From positions 1-64,000 of the forward strand of contig JACYUQ010000002.1 of the NCBI GenBank assembly GCA_014841835.1: a stretch of 64,000 bases of DNA, read 5' to 3'. Below, piece by piece: positions 18,301-25,868 of this stretch (position 1 is its first letter; every line of letters begins with the position of its first letter). This DNA comes from Oxalobacteraceae sp. CFBP 13730 (GTDB lineage Bacteria; Pseudomonadota; Gammaproteobacteria; Burkholderiales; Burkholderiaceae_D). Both the position numbers and the translations under genes were made by a program. Under the pieces are notes generated by a model. The model made no database searches. It was not told the DNA's origin and saw only the letters and a list, made by a program, of their open reading frames with translations.

Positions 18301-18321
18301 CACGTCGCGGGCAATGCTCAT
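15313..18321 (-). CDS. Hybrid sensor histidine kinase (PAS-PAS-PAS-GAF-HisKA-HATPase-REC)
   Basis: 1,002 residues without membrane segments, so probably cytoplasmic. Order: PAS at ~20-130, PAS ~150-270, PAS/PAC ~285-410 (IPQLAWMADPDG, ending FGTNTDVDQVKRAE), GAF ~430-590, HisKA with FLATLSHELRTPL, HATPase with LLSNAIKFTP, DTGSGI and GLGLGLSIVKHLIEQHGG, and a C-terminal receiver with DDD and LLISDLGMPDVNG. The start follows CGGAGG eight bases upstream; an upstream in-frame ATG lacks this. Multiple PAS/GAF modules suggest redox, light or small-ligand sensing. It probably signals with the REC-GGDEF and PAS-REC neighbours. Confidence 0.92.
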   Translation of the reverse strand: MSIARDVSGQDLVAAQQALQRATERMENMLESLTDGFCAVDRDWNITYINGRALQMVEPLNKRRGDLVGARLWDEFEDLHGTTVALDCVRAMEQRVTVNREFYYRRLNAWLDMRVYPSPEGLTLYFQDITARKLDQQALIDNNNRLQLAIAAGRLGDWRWDAATDRVTFGARAAQILGLPADVALAWPSLRGRLKPEDRKVVRRAVLTAFSQGTDLDIECRLLARGTPAGGTAHCVALVGRPDYASAVDGGGVLGMTGMAQDISARRAADDHLRQSEEELRALANTIPQLAWMADPDGSIVWFNERWYEYTGITPEESTGWGWQKVYDPAVLPAVLEHWDESVRTGAAFEMEFPIRGVDGNFRWFLTRVEAVHDRDGNVVRWFGTNTDVDQVKRAEQALRDESHVLELLNSTGSMLASTRDLRAVMQAATDVAGGVCGARHAAFVHYGQEGDGTLYSLHTLSGATSAQFQDFAEPGASALFGPGLRSKGLQRVADLAADPVRAEGALQFGLGDAHPAVRSYLTVPVMARSGELLGTMFFGHPEPNVFTERSERIVSGIAAQAAIAVDNIRLYEVASRAAEERKVLLENEREARAEAERTSQMKDEFLATLSHELRTPLSAILGWSQVLRRGSRDGADLQRGLSTIERNARAQAQLIEDLLDMSRITSGKVLLDMQTLAPGSFIDAAIETVRPAADAKGIRIERRYPEGVAIPSVAGDPGRLQQVVWNLLSNAIKFTPRDGLVTIELGYHDGQVTITIRDTGSGIAPEFITHVFERFRQGDASMTRSHGGLGLGLSIVKHLIEQHGGTVRADSAGPGHGASFTLELPAALSSMPRPVRGADTGADIGIPSAGPQPAPEQIVRDMRGMSVLVVDDDRDARELIARILSDCHADVRLAGSAQDAMAQLRARPPDLLISDLGMPDVNGLEFLAWVRALPRDAGGLVPAIALTAFARSEDRLRALEAGFSAHVSKPVEQSELMTAIGMVSMPPAVRLLAENGRSHSR

Positions 18322-18481
18322 GCCTGCCTCCGGAGGTGGCGCGCGATGCGGCGGACGTGTTGTGATGAAGGGTTCATGCCGGGTTGCCATTCGCCCGAAG
18401 CCGGGCAGGATGCGTTTCATTGTAGACCAGCCGGGCGCGTCCGACCCACACTTTGTGAGTGCGGACCGTTGCGCCTGCGTG

Positions 18482-19315
18482 TCAGCGTCGGCCCGGCTGA
18501 CGCACTACCTTGGCCAGCGCATCCTGCAACTGGTCGATTTCGTAGGGTTTTTGCAGTGACTGATACGGAAACTCGAGGTGACGCAGCAGTGTGTCGCCGT
18601 AGCCGGATGCAAAGATGATCGACAGTGCCGGATCGTCGTTGATGGCGCGCTGCACCAGCTCGACACCGGACATGCCCGGCAGACTGACGTCGGAAAACAG
18701 CACGTCATAGCGTTGTTGCGAGAGAAGCGTCAGTGCATCGTCCGGATGCGCCACGCCATCGGCGTCGTGGCCGAAGGCCTTGAGCATTTCGCACACCAGG
18801 TATTGCGAGTCCACGTTGTCTTCGACGACGAGGATGCGCAGGCCGGCGTCATCCACCACTTCAGGGGCTGGCTGCGCGGTGGCCGGAGCCAGCACGATCT
18901 GCACGCCGCGTACGGTGCCGGTCTCGTCGCGCACCGGCGACAGGCGCAGGTCGAACCGGTTGTCGGAGCTGCCATCGAGGCGACGGAAGGTCAGGGCGGT
19001 GTCGGCCAGCACACCGGCTTCACCGCGCCAGGCCGCAGCCAGCGCCGGGCCGGCCGCAGCCAGCGGTGGCGGCATCACCGGCGGTACCGAGCCGCCGGGC
19101 ACGCGGCCGTAGGCAACACCGGCCAGCGCGGCGTACGCCTCGTTGAAGACCAGGACCGTTTCCGGTCCCCACACCAGCAGGGTGGGCAGCGGCGAATTGA
19201 GCAACAGATCGCTGCACAGCCGCAATGGCAAAGGCCAGCGGGCGGCGTCGCCCAGGGCGGTCGCGCTCCAGTCGTAGGAGGCGGTGCTCCGGGCGGAAAA
19301 GTCGAAGTCTGGCAT
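18482..19315 (-). CDS. PAS-like domain fused to a receiver domain
   Basis: 277 residues. The N-terminal ~165 residues look like the degenerate PAS module common upstream of HisKA in large sensors (DWSATALGDAARWP, LLLNSPLPTLLVWGPE), but no kinase domain follows. The C-terminal ~120 residues are a receiver with VEDN, phospho-Asp in VLFSDVSLPGMSG and QKPYE. It looks like a sensor kinase that lost its catalytic core, or a sensing single-domain regulator. The start is uncertain: ATG 19315 begins MPDFDFSARS but lacks a good ribosome site; 19348 is an alternative. Gene order suggests co-regulation with the hybrid kinase downstream. Confidence 0.8.
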   Translation of the reverse strand: MPDFDFSARSTASYDWSATALGDAARWPLPLRLCSDLLLNSPLPTLLVWGPETVLVFNEAYAALAGVAYGRVPGGSVPPVMPPPLAAAGPALAAAWRGEAGVLADTALTFRRLDGSSDNRFDLRLSPVRDETGTVRGVQIVLAPATAQPAPEVVDDAGLRILVVEDNVDSQYLVCEMLKAFGHDADGVAHPDDALTLLSQQRYDVLFSDVSLPGMSGVELVQRAINDDPALSIIFASGYGDTLLRHLEFPYQSLQKPYEIDQLQDALAKVVRQPGRR

Positions 19316-19477
19316 GGATTGTTGTAAAAACGAAAATATGGGCGGCATCCTACACCAAACGGCCTGCGCCTGCTCGGGCAAACGTGCGCCCATGCCTACC
19401 CAGGGTTGCCGTCAACATGACCTGCGGATTCACAGGGGAAGGCTCAACACGACGCGCATCGCGCATCCGGCACAGGC

Positions 19478-19575
19478 GAAAAAAAAAGCCCACTTCGTGG
19501 GAAGTGGGCTAAATCTATTTCCGGGAAGGAGAATAGAGGAGACAGTGCAATCATGCTGCATTGCGTCAAATCAGT
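19478..19575 (-). ncRNA. Candidate small RNA with C/U-rich anti-SD stretch
   Basis: On the minus strand an AT-rich stretch with TAATAT/TATAAA (19580-19588) could serve as a -10 region. About 95 nt downstream lies a textbook intrinsic terminator that has no gene on its upstream side. The would-be transcript contains CTCCTCTATTCTCCTTCCC (complement of 19524-19542), which could pair with Shine-Dalgarno sequences. The -35 is weak. An alternative reading is that the plus-strand GAAGGAG...GAGGAG belongs to a leader of the TonB receptor gene. Confidence 0.4.
19480..19510 (-). terminator. Intrinsic terminator on the minus strand
   Basis: AGCCCACTT / AAGTGGGCT (9 bp, 6-nt loop), followed on the minus strand by nine T. 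No protein gene ends just upstream of it on that strand; it lies between the divergent PAS-REC and TonB-receptor genes. Confidence 0.85.
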
Positions 19576-19685
19576 CCAATTTATATTACCAATAACTGTC
19601 ATTGCTTTAATCAATATCCCCGGGTCTTGTCAAGGACAGCGTTGTGGTGTGTGCGCACTTGGTGCGAGCGAGAAAATGTTCTACG

Positions 19686-21632
19686 ATGGCAACTATGCCT
19701 TTTTCTCCGTTGTACGCCTGCGTCGTAGCTGCCCTGTTGTCGACCGCTTATTCCCCTGATGCGCACGCGCATGACGAGCCGGGTGCATCGCCCTCGGCGC
19801 CGCTGTCCTGGGCTGACTACTCGCTCGAACAATTGTCCGATATCGCCGTGACATCCGTATCGCGCCAGAGCGAGCCGTTGGCGCGCGCAGCAGCATCGGT
19901 GTTCGTGATCAGCGCAGCGGATATTGCCCGCTCGGGGGCCACCACGTTGCCGGAGGTTCTGCGCCTGGCGCCGAACCTCCAGGTCGCCCGCATCAATACC
20001 CATGAGTATGCGATCAGCGCGCGCGGGTTCCTCTCGCCCCAAGCCAACAAGCTGCTCGTCATGATCGATGGCCGCAGCGTCTATTCGCCGTTGTTTTCCG
20101 GCGTGGTCTGGGAAATGCAGGATGTGGGACTGGAAGACGTCGCGCGCATCGAGGTGGTCAGCGGGCCGGGTGGCACCGTGTGGGGAACGAATGCCGTCAA
20201 TGGCGTGATCAATATCATCACACGCAGCGCGGCCGAGACCCATGGCGGGGTAGTTACTGCCCACGCCGGGCCGGATGAACAGGGTGCTGGCGTGCGTTAC
20301 GGCGGCCAGTTCGAGAACGGGCCGCACTGGCGCGTGTATGCCAGGCAGGCGCGGATCGAGGCCGACCGCAGCGCGCCGGGTTCCAGCGCCGACAACCGCA
20401 TGGCGCGCGAACAGGCGGGCTTTCGTCTCGACTGGGAGGGCAGCCAGAACGATGTCACGCTCAGTGGCGACGTGTATGACGGGCGCCTTCGCAACACGTC
20501 CTTATTGTCGAGCGGAACGATGTCCGGCGCCAATCTGCGGGCTGAACTCCAGCGCGACCTCGCCGCTGCCGGCCAGGTCCGCCTGCATGCATGGCTTGAC
20601 CACACGCGTCGCAACAAGCCGGGTGTGGGCATGCAGCAGATCGATACCGTCGACATCGAGGCCCAGCATCTGGTGCGCTTCGGTGCGCACGGCGTCACCT
20701 GGGGCGGCGGGTATCGCAACAGCCGCGACCAGATCGACGGCGGCCCTGTCCTGCGTTTCACGCCGGCACACCGTAACCTGCGCTGGTCGCACCTGTTCGC
20801 GCAGGATGAGCTGACCCTGACCCCGAACCTGCGCGCCGTGGCCGGGATGCGTGTCGAGCACAATGTGTATACCGGCAGCGAGTTGCTGCCGAATCTGCGC
20901 CTGGCATGGGACGCCACTGACCATGCGACGCTGTGGGCAGCGCTGTCGCGCACGGTGCGCGCGCCGTCGCGCATTGACCGTGATCTGTTTGTCATCAATC
21001 CGGCGTCGCCGCGCCAGTTCCTGATCGCCGGCGGCGCCGATACGGTGGCGGAAACCGCGCGCGTGGCCGAAGTGGGATTCCGTGCCCAGCCCATGCCGAC
21101 GTTGTCGTATTCGGCCACGCTGTTCTATACCGACTTCGAGCGGCTGCGCTCCCTAGAGCCGGCAACGCCCCGCGTACCGTTGCCATACGTCATCGAGAGC
21201 TTGGGCAAGGGCAATCTGCGCGGCATCGAATTCTGGGCCAGCTGGCAGGCCGCCCGTGGCTGGCGCCTGCACGCCGGCGGCGTGCTGCAAGACGTGGACA
21301 TGGGCCGCGAGCCAGCCAGTCGCGACACCACGGGGTTGTCCGGCCTGGGTGGCAATGACCCCAACCTGACCTGGACCCTGCGCAGCGCGCACGACCTCAG
21401 CGAGCGTGTATGGGCGGATTTTTCACTTCGTTACGTCGCGCGGCTGCCGCAGCTGGCCGTGCCAAGTTATCATGAGCTCGACGCGCGTCTCGCGTGGCAA
21501 GTGCGTCCCGATCTCGAGCTCGCCCTTGTCGGGCGCAACCTGTTGCACGCCCGCCACGCTGAATTTGTCGCGGCAGGCAGTCGCCAGTTGCTCGAGCGCA
21601 CCGTGTTTGCCAGCGCCACGCTGCGATTTTGA
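19686..21632 (+). CDS. TonB-dependent outer-membrane receptor
   Basis: 648 residues with a Sec signal (hydrophobic CVVAALLSTAY, cleavage near AHAHDE). The plug domain shows LPEVLRLAPNLQVARI, SARGF, LLVMIDGRSVYSPLFSGV and IEVVSGPGGTVWGTNAVNGVINIITR; the barrel ends with an aromatic TLRF terminus. The ligand cannot be assigned. It is first in an apparent operon with a YfiR-like periplasmic protein and a hybrid kinase (8 bp gap, then a 4 bp overlap), which suggests a signalling rather than purely uptake role. Start 19686 or 19695; neither has a strong SD. A GTG at 19644 is also open. Confidence 0.88.
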   Translation: MATMPFSPLYACVVAALLSTAYSPDAHAHDEPGASPSAPLSWADYSLEQLSDIAVTSVSRQSEPLARAAASVFVISAADIARSGATTLPEVLRLAPNLQVARINTHEYAISARGFLSPQANKLLVMIDGRSVYSPLFSGVVWEMQDVGLEDVARIEVVSGPGGTVWGTNAVNGVINIITRSAAETHGGVVTAHAGPDEQGAGVRYGGQFENGPHWRVYARQARIEADRSAPGSSADNRMAREQAGFRLDWEGSQNDVTLSGDVYDGRLRNTSLLSSGTMSGANLRAELQRDLAAAGQVRLHAWLDHTRRNKPGVGMQQIDTVDIEAQHLVRFGAHGVTWGGGYRNSRDQIDGGPVLRFTPAHRNLRWSHLFAQDELTLTPNLRAVAGMRVEHNVYTGSELLPNLRLAWDATDHATLWAALSRTVRAPSRIDRDLFVINPASPRQFLIAGGADTVAETARVAEVGFRAQPMPTLSYSATLFYTDFERLRSLEPATPRVPLPYVIESLGKGNLRGIEFWASWQAARGWRLHAGGVLQDVDMGREPASRDTTGLSGLGGNDPNLTWTLRSAHDLSERVWADFSLRYVARLPQLAVPSYHELDARLAWQVRPDLELALVGRNLLHARHAEFVAAGSRQLLERTVFASATLRF

Positions 21633-21639
21633 CGTGCGA

Positions 21640-22230
21640 ATGGATTTCATGACGAACAACCAGCCAGATTGTCCGCAGCGCCGCAAGGTGTGCCGGGTCT
21701 TGATGCTGCCGCTGCTGGCAGGTCTCGGCATGCCTGTGCATGCCGTCGGCATCGACACTGCGCCTGCGCTCGAACGACGCGTCAAGGCAGCGTTCCTGTA
21801 CAAGTTTCTCGGCTATGCCGATTTTCCGGCCGGCTCGTTCGCCGATGCGTCCACGCCCGTGAGCATTGGCGTGGTTGGCGCCGACGACATGGCCGCCGAA
21901 CTGACCCGAATTGCCGCGGGTCGCCTGGTGACCGGTCGCATGATCACGGTGCGCGCGCTGCGCGAGCAGGATCTGGCGCAGCCGCTGCATGTATTGTTCG
22001 TCGCCGGTCAGGATGACGCGCGCGCCGCGCGCCTGCTGCGCGCAGCCAATGCGCAGCTGACCGTGACCGAATGCGAAGGTGGGCTGCGTAGTGGCAGTGT
22101 CATCAATTTTACGATCATCGACGATCGGGTCCGTTTTGACGTGTCGCTCGATGCGGCGGAAAAGAAGAATGTGAAGCTCAGTTCACGCCTGCTGACGGTG
22201 GCGAACCGCGTGCAAAAAGGAGCCTCATGA
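21640..22230 (+). CDS. YfiR-like periplasmic protein (DUF4154)
   Basis: 196 residues. An N-terminal hydrophobic segment (VLMLPLLAGLGMPVHA) acts as export signal, then the DUF4154 pattern VKAAFLYKFLGYADFP, SIGVVGADDMA, LHVLFVAG and SGSVINFTIIDDRVRFDVSL...AEKKNVKLSSRLL. In Pseudomonas, YfiR binds and inhibits the periplasmic domain of the membrane cyclase YfiN; here the next gene encodes a membrane sensor kinase of CHASE8-HAMP plan, so the same partnership is inferred. Start codon choice among GTG 21634, ATG 21640 and ATG 21649 is unresolved. Confidence 0.85.
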   Translation: MDFMTNNQPDCPQRRKVCRVLMLPLLAGLGMPVHAVGIDTAPALERRVKAAFLYKFLGYADFPAGSFADASTPVSIGVVGADDMAAELTRIAAGRLVTGRMITVRALREQDLAQPLHVLFVAGQDDARAARLLRAANAQLTVTECEGGLRSGSVINFTIIDDRVRFDVSLDAAEKKNVKLSSRLLTVANRVQKGAS

Positions 22231-24122
22231 TGTCAATGCACGATACCGGCTCCGTGCGCAGCAAATTGATCCTCATGGCGGTGTCCACCACCGCAGTGGC
22301 GTTGCTGTGCGCGGGAATCGCCATGCTGTTGCTCGACCTGCGTACCTTCCAGCGCTACTGGATCGATGACCTGACTACCCAGGCCGACATCGTCGCCAGC
22401 GTCACCGCGCCTGCGGTCTCGTTCAACGATCCGGCCGACGTGGCACAGAGCCTGACCCTGCTGCGGGTGCGCCCGCAGATCGTGGCCGCCGCCGTCTTCA
22501 CGGCCAACGGCACGCGCTTTGCCACGTATGTGCGCACCGGCGTCAAGGCCAACCTGCCCGAACGGCCCGAGCCGGCCGGCTACCGCATCGAGCGCGGTGA
22601 AGTCGTCCTGTACCACGACATTGTCGAAAACGGCGAGCGGGTCGGCACCGTCTACCTGCGCTCGCGCTACGGCGTGCTGGACCGGGCTCTGAGCTATGGC
22701 GCCATTCTTGGCGGCGTGCTGCTGGGCGCGCTGGTGATTGCCGCCGTCGTGGCGTCACGCCTGCAGGCATCGATCACGCACCCGCTCGAAGCGGTGACCG
22801 ACATCGCGCGCCAGGTCATGCTGCGCCGCGACTTCAGCCTGCGCGTGCCGGGCCACGAAAAAGGCGAGATCGGCGTGCTGGTCGAAGCCTTCAATGACAT
22901 GCTGGCCGAGATCGGCCGCAGGTCTGACGCGCTGCAGACGGCCAACCGCACGCTCGAGCACGAGATGGACGTACGCCAGAAGGCCGAAGGTGCGCTGATC
23001 CTGGCCGATCGCCGCAAGGACGAGTTTCTCGCGACGCTGGCGCACGAACTGCGCAATCCGCTGGCGCCGATCCGCACGGGCCTGGATATCCTGCGCATCC
23101 GCAGCGGCGATGCCCAGGCCACGCAGCGTGCAACCGACATCATGGAACGCCAGCTGCGCCAGATGGTGCGCCTGGTGGACGATCTGCTGGACGTCTCGCG
23201 CATCAATACCGGCAAGTTCACGATCAAGATGGGCCGCGTGGAACTCAAGGCCGTCGTCAACGATGCCCTCGAGGTGGTGCGTTCGTACATCGAGCTGCAC
23301 GGCCACGAGCTGGTGCTCGAATTGCCCGACCGGCCCGTGTTCCTGCACGGCGATGCCACGCGTCTGGCCCAGGTGCTGTCGAACCTGCTCAACAATGCGG
23401 CAAAGTACACCAACCGCGGTGGACGGGTCGTGCTCAAGGGCGAAGTGGACGAGAACACGCTGATCCTAGAAGTAGCCGATACCGGCATCGGGCTGGCGCC
23501 GGAGATGCTCGACTCGGTGTTCGACATGTTCGTGCAGGTCGACTCGACGCTCGAGCGCAGCAACGCGGGCCTGGGCGTGGGCCTGTCGCTGGCGCGCAAG
23601 CTCGTTGAACTGCATGGCGGCACGATCACCGCGCACAGCGAAGGCCTCGGCCACGGCAGCCGCTTCGTGGTGCGCCTGCCGATCGTGGTCGAGCCGGAGC
23701 CGCCCACCAAACCAACGCCGGCAGCCTTCATCAGCGCCGAAAGCTACCGTATCCTGCTGGCCGACGACAACGTGGATTTCGTCAACAGCATCGGCGCGCT
23801 GCTCACGGCCATGGGACACAGCGTGGTCATCACGCACAACGGCCCCGATGCGCTGGCGGCCGCGGCGCGCTTCTGTCCGGACTACGCTTTCCTGGATATC
23901 GGCTTGCCGCACATGTCGGGCTACGATCTGGCGCGCGGCATCCGCAAGCTGCCGACCGGCGCGCTGACCGTGCTGATTGCGGTCACAGGCTGGGGCCAGG
24001 AGAAAGACCGCCAACTGGCGTTCGAGTCCGGGTTCGACCATCACATGGTCAAGCCGGTGCGCTTCGAGCAGATCGAGGAAATCCTGGGTAGCCGCAGTAT
24101 CATCAAGAAGCTGCGTACCTGA
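22227..24122 (+). CDS. Membrane hybrid histidine kinase (CHASE8-HAMP-HisKA-HATPase-REC)
   Basis: 631 residues. A membrane helix (~13-34), a ~125-residue periplasmic domain of the CHASE8 kind seen in YfiN-type proteins (SFNDPADVAQSL, TRFATYV), a second helix (~158-180), HAMP, HisKA with FLATLAHELRNPL, HATPase with LNNAAKYT, DTGIGL and GLGVGLSLARKLVELHGG, and a terminal receiver with ADDN and FLDIGLPHMSG. Its ATG overlaps the yfiR-like stop. It likely receives a periplasmic signal set by the receptor/YfiR pair. Unlike YfiN it has no GGDEF domain. Confidence 0.92.
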   Translation: MMSMHDTGSVRSKLILMAVSTTAVALLCAGIAMLLLDLRTFQRYWIDDLTTQADIVASVTAPAVSFNDPADVAQSLTLLRVRPQIVAAAVFTANGTRFATYVRTGVKANLPERPEPAGYRIERGEVVLYHDIVENGERVGTVYLRSRYGVLDRALSYGAILGGVLLGALVIAAVVASRLQASITHPLEAVTDIARQVMLRRDFSLRVPGHEKGEIGVLVEAFNDMLAEIGRRSDALQTANRTLEHEMDVRQKAEGALILADRRKDEFLATLAHELRNPLAPIRTGLDILRIRSGDAQATQRATDIMERQLRQMVRLVDDLLDVSRINTGKFTIKMGRVELKAVVNDALEVVRSYIELHGHELVLELPDRPVFLHGDATRLAQVLSNLLNNAAKYTNRGGRVVLKGEVDENTLILEVADTGIGLAPEMLDSVFDMFVQVDSTLERSNAGLGVGLSLARKLVELHGGTITAHSEGLGHGSRFVVRLPIVVEPEPPTKPTPAAFISAESYRILLADDNVDFVNSIGALLTAMGHSVVITHNGPDALAAAARFCPDYAFLDIGLPHMSGYDLARGIRKLPTGALTVLIAVTGWGQEKDRQLAFESGFDHHMVKPVRFEQIEEILGSRSIIKKLRT

Positions 24123-24215
24123 GCGTGCCGCATCATCTGGAGGGCAGGGCAAACCTGTCTTCCGGGTGACGTGGTGATGTCGATGGCAACGTGAAAAAAA
24201 CAAGGCGCAAAGAAA

Positions 24216-24243
24216 AATGGCTCAGAATTTCTTCTGAGCCATT
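24216..24243 (-). terminator. tRNA terminator, repeated at 24456-24483, 24697-24724, 24938-24965
   Basis: AATGGCTCAGAA / TTCTGAGCCATT, a 12-bp stem with a 4-nt loop, followed on the minus strand by TTTTTC. One sits after each of the four arrayed tRNA genes, so each is a separate transcription unit. Confidence 0.88.
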
Positions 24244-24255
24244 CTCTTGAAACTT

Positions 24256-24332
24256 TGGTGCGGCTGGCAGGAATCGAACCCACGACCCCTTGGTTCGTAG
24301 CCAAGTACTCTATCCAGCTGAGCTACAGCCGC
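24256..24332 (-). tRNA. tRNA-Arg(ACG), copy 1
   Basis: 77 nt including an encoded CCA. Acceptor GCGGCTG/CAGCCGC with discriminator A, D-arm TAGCTCAGCTGGATAGAG, anticodon stem CTTGG/CCAAG with loop CTACGAA (anticodon ACG), and GGTTCGATTC T-loop. ACG is read as ICG after deamination and decodes CGU/CGC/CGA. All six copies in the window are identical. Confidence 0.97.
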
Positions 24333-24343
24333 CCGAAGCACGC

Positions 24344-24371
24344 ATTATAGCAGCATGTGCCGGATTGGCAA
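24344..24371 (-). promoter_or_regulatory. Promoter of tRNA-Arg cassette (repeated in each unit)
   Basis: Minus strand: TTGCCA (-35, complement of 24366-24371), 16-bp spacer, TATAAT (-10, complement of 24344-24349), then GCGTGC, a GC-rich start-site context like a stringent discriminator. Copies recur 241 bp apart. The fourth has a 17-bp spacer, as its upstream sequence is unique. Confidence 0.85.
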
Positions 24372-24496
24372 AGTCTGCCGTGTTTCAGTGTGGTCGCGTG
24401 CGTGCAGTTGTGGCAACGGCTTCAAACACGCGATAAAACGCGTGCGCAAAAGAAAAATGGCTCAGAATTTCTTCTGAGCCATTCTCTTTGAAACTT

Positions 24497-24573
24497 TGGT
24501 GCGGCTGGCAGGAATCGAACCCACGACCCCTTGGTTCGTAGCCAAGTACTCTATCCAGCTGAGCTACAGCCGC
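24497..24573 (-). tRNA. tRNA-Arg(ACG), copy 2
   Basis: Identical in sequence to copy 1, 241 bp away, with its own TATAAT promoter and terminator. Confidence 0.97.
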
Positions 24574-24737
24574 CCGAGGCACGCATTATAGCAGCATGTG
24601 CCGGATTGGCAAAGTCTGCCGTGTTTCAGTGTGGTCGCGTGCGTGCAGTTGTGGCAACGGCTTCAAACACGCGATAAAACGCGTGCGCAAAAGAAAAATG
24701 GCTCAGAATTTCTTCTGAGCCATTCTCTTTGAAACTT

Positions 24738-24814
24738 TGGTGCGGCTGGCAGGAATCGAACCCACGACCCCTTGGTTCGTAGCCAAGTACTCTATCCAGC
24801 TGAGCTACAGCCGC
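24738..24814 (-). tRNA. tRNA-Arg(ACG), copy 3
   Basis: Identical to copy 1; third unit of the tandem array. Confidence 0.97.
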
Positions 24815-24978
24815 CCGAGGCACGCATTATAGCAGCATGTGCCGGATTGGCAAAGTCTGCCGTGTTTCAGTGTGGTCGCGTGCGTGCAGTTGTGGCAACG
24901 GCTTCAAACACGCGATAAAACGCGTGCGCAAAAGAAAAATGGCTCAGAATTTCTTCTGAGCCATTCTCTTTGAAACTT

Positions 24979-25055
24979 TGGTGCGGCTGGCAGGAATCGA
25001 ACCCACGACCCCTTGGTTCGTAGCCAAGTACTCTATCCAGCTGAGCTACAGCCGC
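24979..25055 (-). tRNA. tRNA-Arg(ACG), copy 4
   Basis: Identical to copy 1. The repeat identity ends about 17 bp upstream of it, just past the -10 box; the -35 (TTGCCA) is supplied by unique sequence. This is probably the founding unit. Confidence 0.97.
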
Positions 25056-25110
25056 CCGAGGCACGCATTATAGCGGGGTGTGGTGATCTTGGCAAACACC
25101 GGTGGAGAGA

Positions 25111-25779
25111 TTATTTTGCCGACGCCGTCGTAGCCCCTGTTTCGCTGCCAGGCAAGCGGCGCAGAGCGTCGATGATCACCCCATCGTTCGGGTGGTTCAA
25201 GACTGTCTCCAGCAGCGCCAGCGGCACCAGGTGCACGGCCTGGCTTTCCCAGCCCATCAGCGCCGGATTGCCGCCCAGGCGCCGCGCCAGATAGTAGCGC
25301 GTCATCGTCTGCGTGCGCCGGCAGTCGACCAGGTGCCGGACGATCTGCACGCGCAGGGCGGATTCCTCGAACGCTTCGCGGATGGCCGTCGCCTGCAGGC
25401 TGATGTCGGGGTCGACACGACCTTTGGGAAAGGTTGCGTCATATCCACCAAAACGGTTTGACGGTGCCACGGCCCACACGCGGCCATCGTCTTCCACGAT
25501 CACCACGCCCGCAGCAGGCGCGAACCCCGCCGGGATGACGAAGGGCGACTCGTCGATGGCAGCCTGGCCGGCAACCGTCTGCCAGTCAGCGGTACTGAGC
25601 GGGATGTCGAGCCACGGCGCAAACGGCGTGTCATTCAAGGACGGCGGCAGGGCGCCGAGCGGGGTCACGGTGGCGATGCTGGCATGGTCATGCCAGGTAC
25701 CGATCGCCGTTGGTGTCGATGGGTGCGCGAGACGCACCGGCGCACCGTGCTCATCGGGTTGGGGATGAAACGTGATCAT
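25111..25779 (-). CDS. NUDIX hydrolase
   Basis: 222 residues beginning MITFHPQP. Longer frames run through the adjacent tRNA gene and are rejected. The NUDIX domain occupies ~95-200: VIVEDDGRVWAV, then the box GRVDPDISLQATAIREAFEE. The box keeps REAFEE, which binds the metal, but has Ile at the usual first Glu (GX5E) and Ala at the final Gly. The N-terminal ~90 residues (DTPFAPWLDIPLSTADW) resemble the lid region of larger NUDIX enzymes. The substrate, presumably a nucleoside diphosphate derivative, is unknown. It sits between tRNA-Arg copies 4 and 5 on their strand. Confidence 0.87.
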   Translation of the reverse strand: MITFHPQPDEHGAPVRLAHPSTPTAIGTWHDHASIATVTPLGALPPSLNDTPFAPWLDIPLSTADWQTVAGQAAIDESPFVIPAGFAPAAGVVIVEDDGRVWAVAPSNRFGGYDATFPKGRVDPDISLQATAIREAFEESALRVQIVRHLVDCRRTQTMTRYYLARRLGGNPALMGWESQAVHLVPLALLETVLNHPNDGVIIDALRRLPGSETGATTASAK

Positions 25780-25826
25780 CGTCGGGGAGCCTGTTGGGAA
25801 TAGCGTGTGACACGAGCCCAAATGCA

Positions 25827-25856
25827 ATAAGGGCACTTCTTGCGAAGTGCCCTTAT
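25827..25856 (-). terminator. Terminator of tRNA-Arg copy 5
   Basis: ATAAGGGCACTTC / GAAGTGCCCTTAT, a 13-bp perfect stem with a 4-nt loop, only a short T-rich stretch after it. It differs in sequence from the array terminators. Confidence 0.75.
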
Positions 25857-25868
25857 CTTGAAAAGGTT

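Larger units (their letters stand above)
24207..25076 (-). repeat. 241-bp tandem repeat array, each unit a complete tRNA-Arg cassette
   Basis: Three full units and a fourth truncated one. Each holds a promoter, a tRNA-Arg(ACG) gene and a terminator on the minus strand. Units 2-4 are identical as far as I can compare. Unit 1 differs by a single T deletion after the terminator and one A/G change beside the tRNA. The near-identity of the spacers implies recent amplification or active homogenisation. Confidence 0.95.

Noticed and set aside
19553..19759. 68-residue plus-strand ORF upstream of the TonB receptor
   Set aside because: An SD-like GAGGAG precedes it at poor spacing, but the product is not protein-like and overlaps the receptor start; possible leader only.
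24385..25064. Repeated 65-residue minus-strand ORFs (start MPRAAVAQLDRVLGYEP)
   Set aside because: They are translations through the tRNA-Arg genes and their flanks; a known class of false gene call. The MATNQGVVGSIPASRT frames near other tRNA copies are the same artefact.
24207..25076. CRISPR-like array
   Set aside because: The period is 241 bp and each unit is a tRNA cassette; there are no short repeats with unique spacers and no cas genes.
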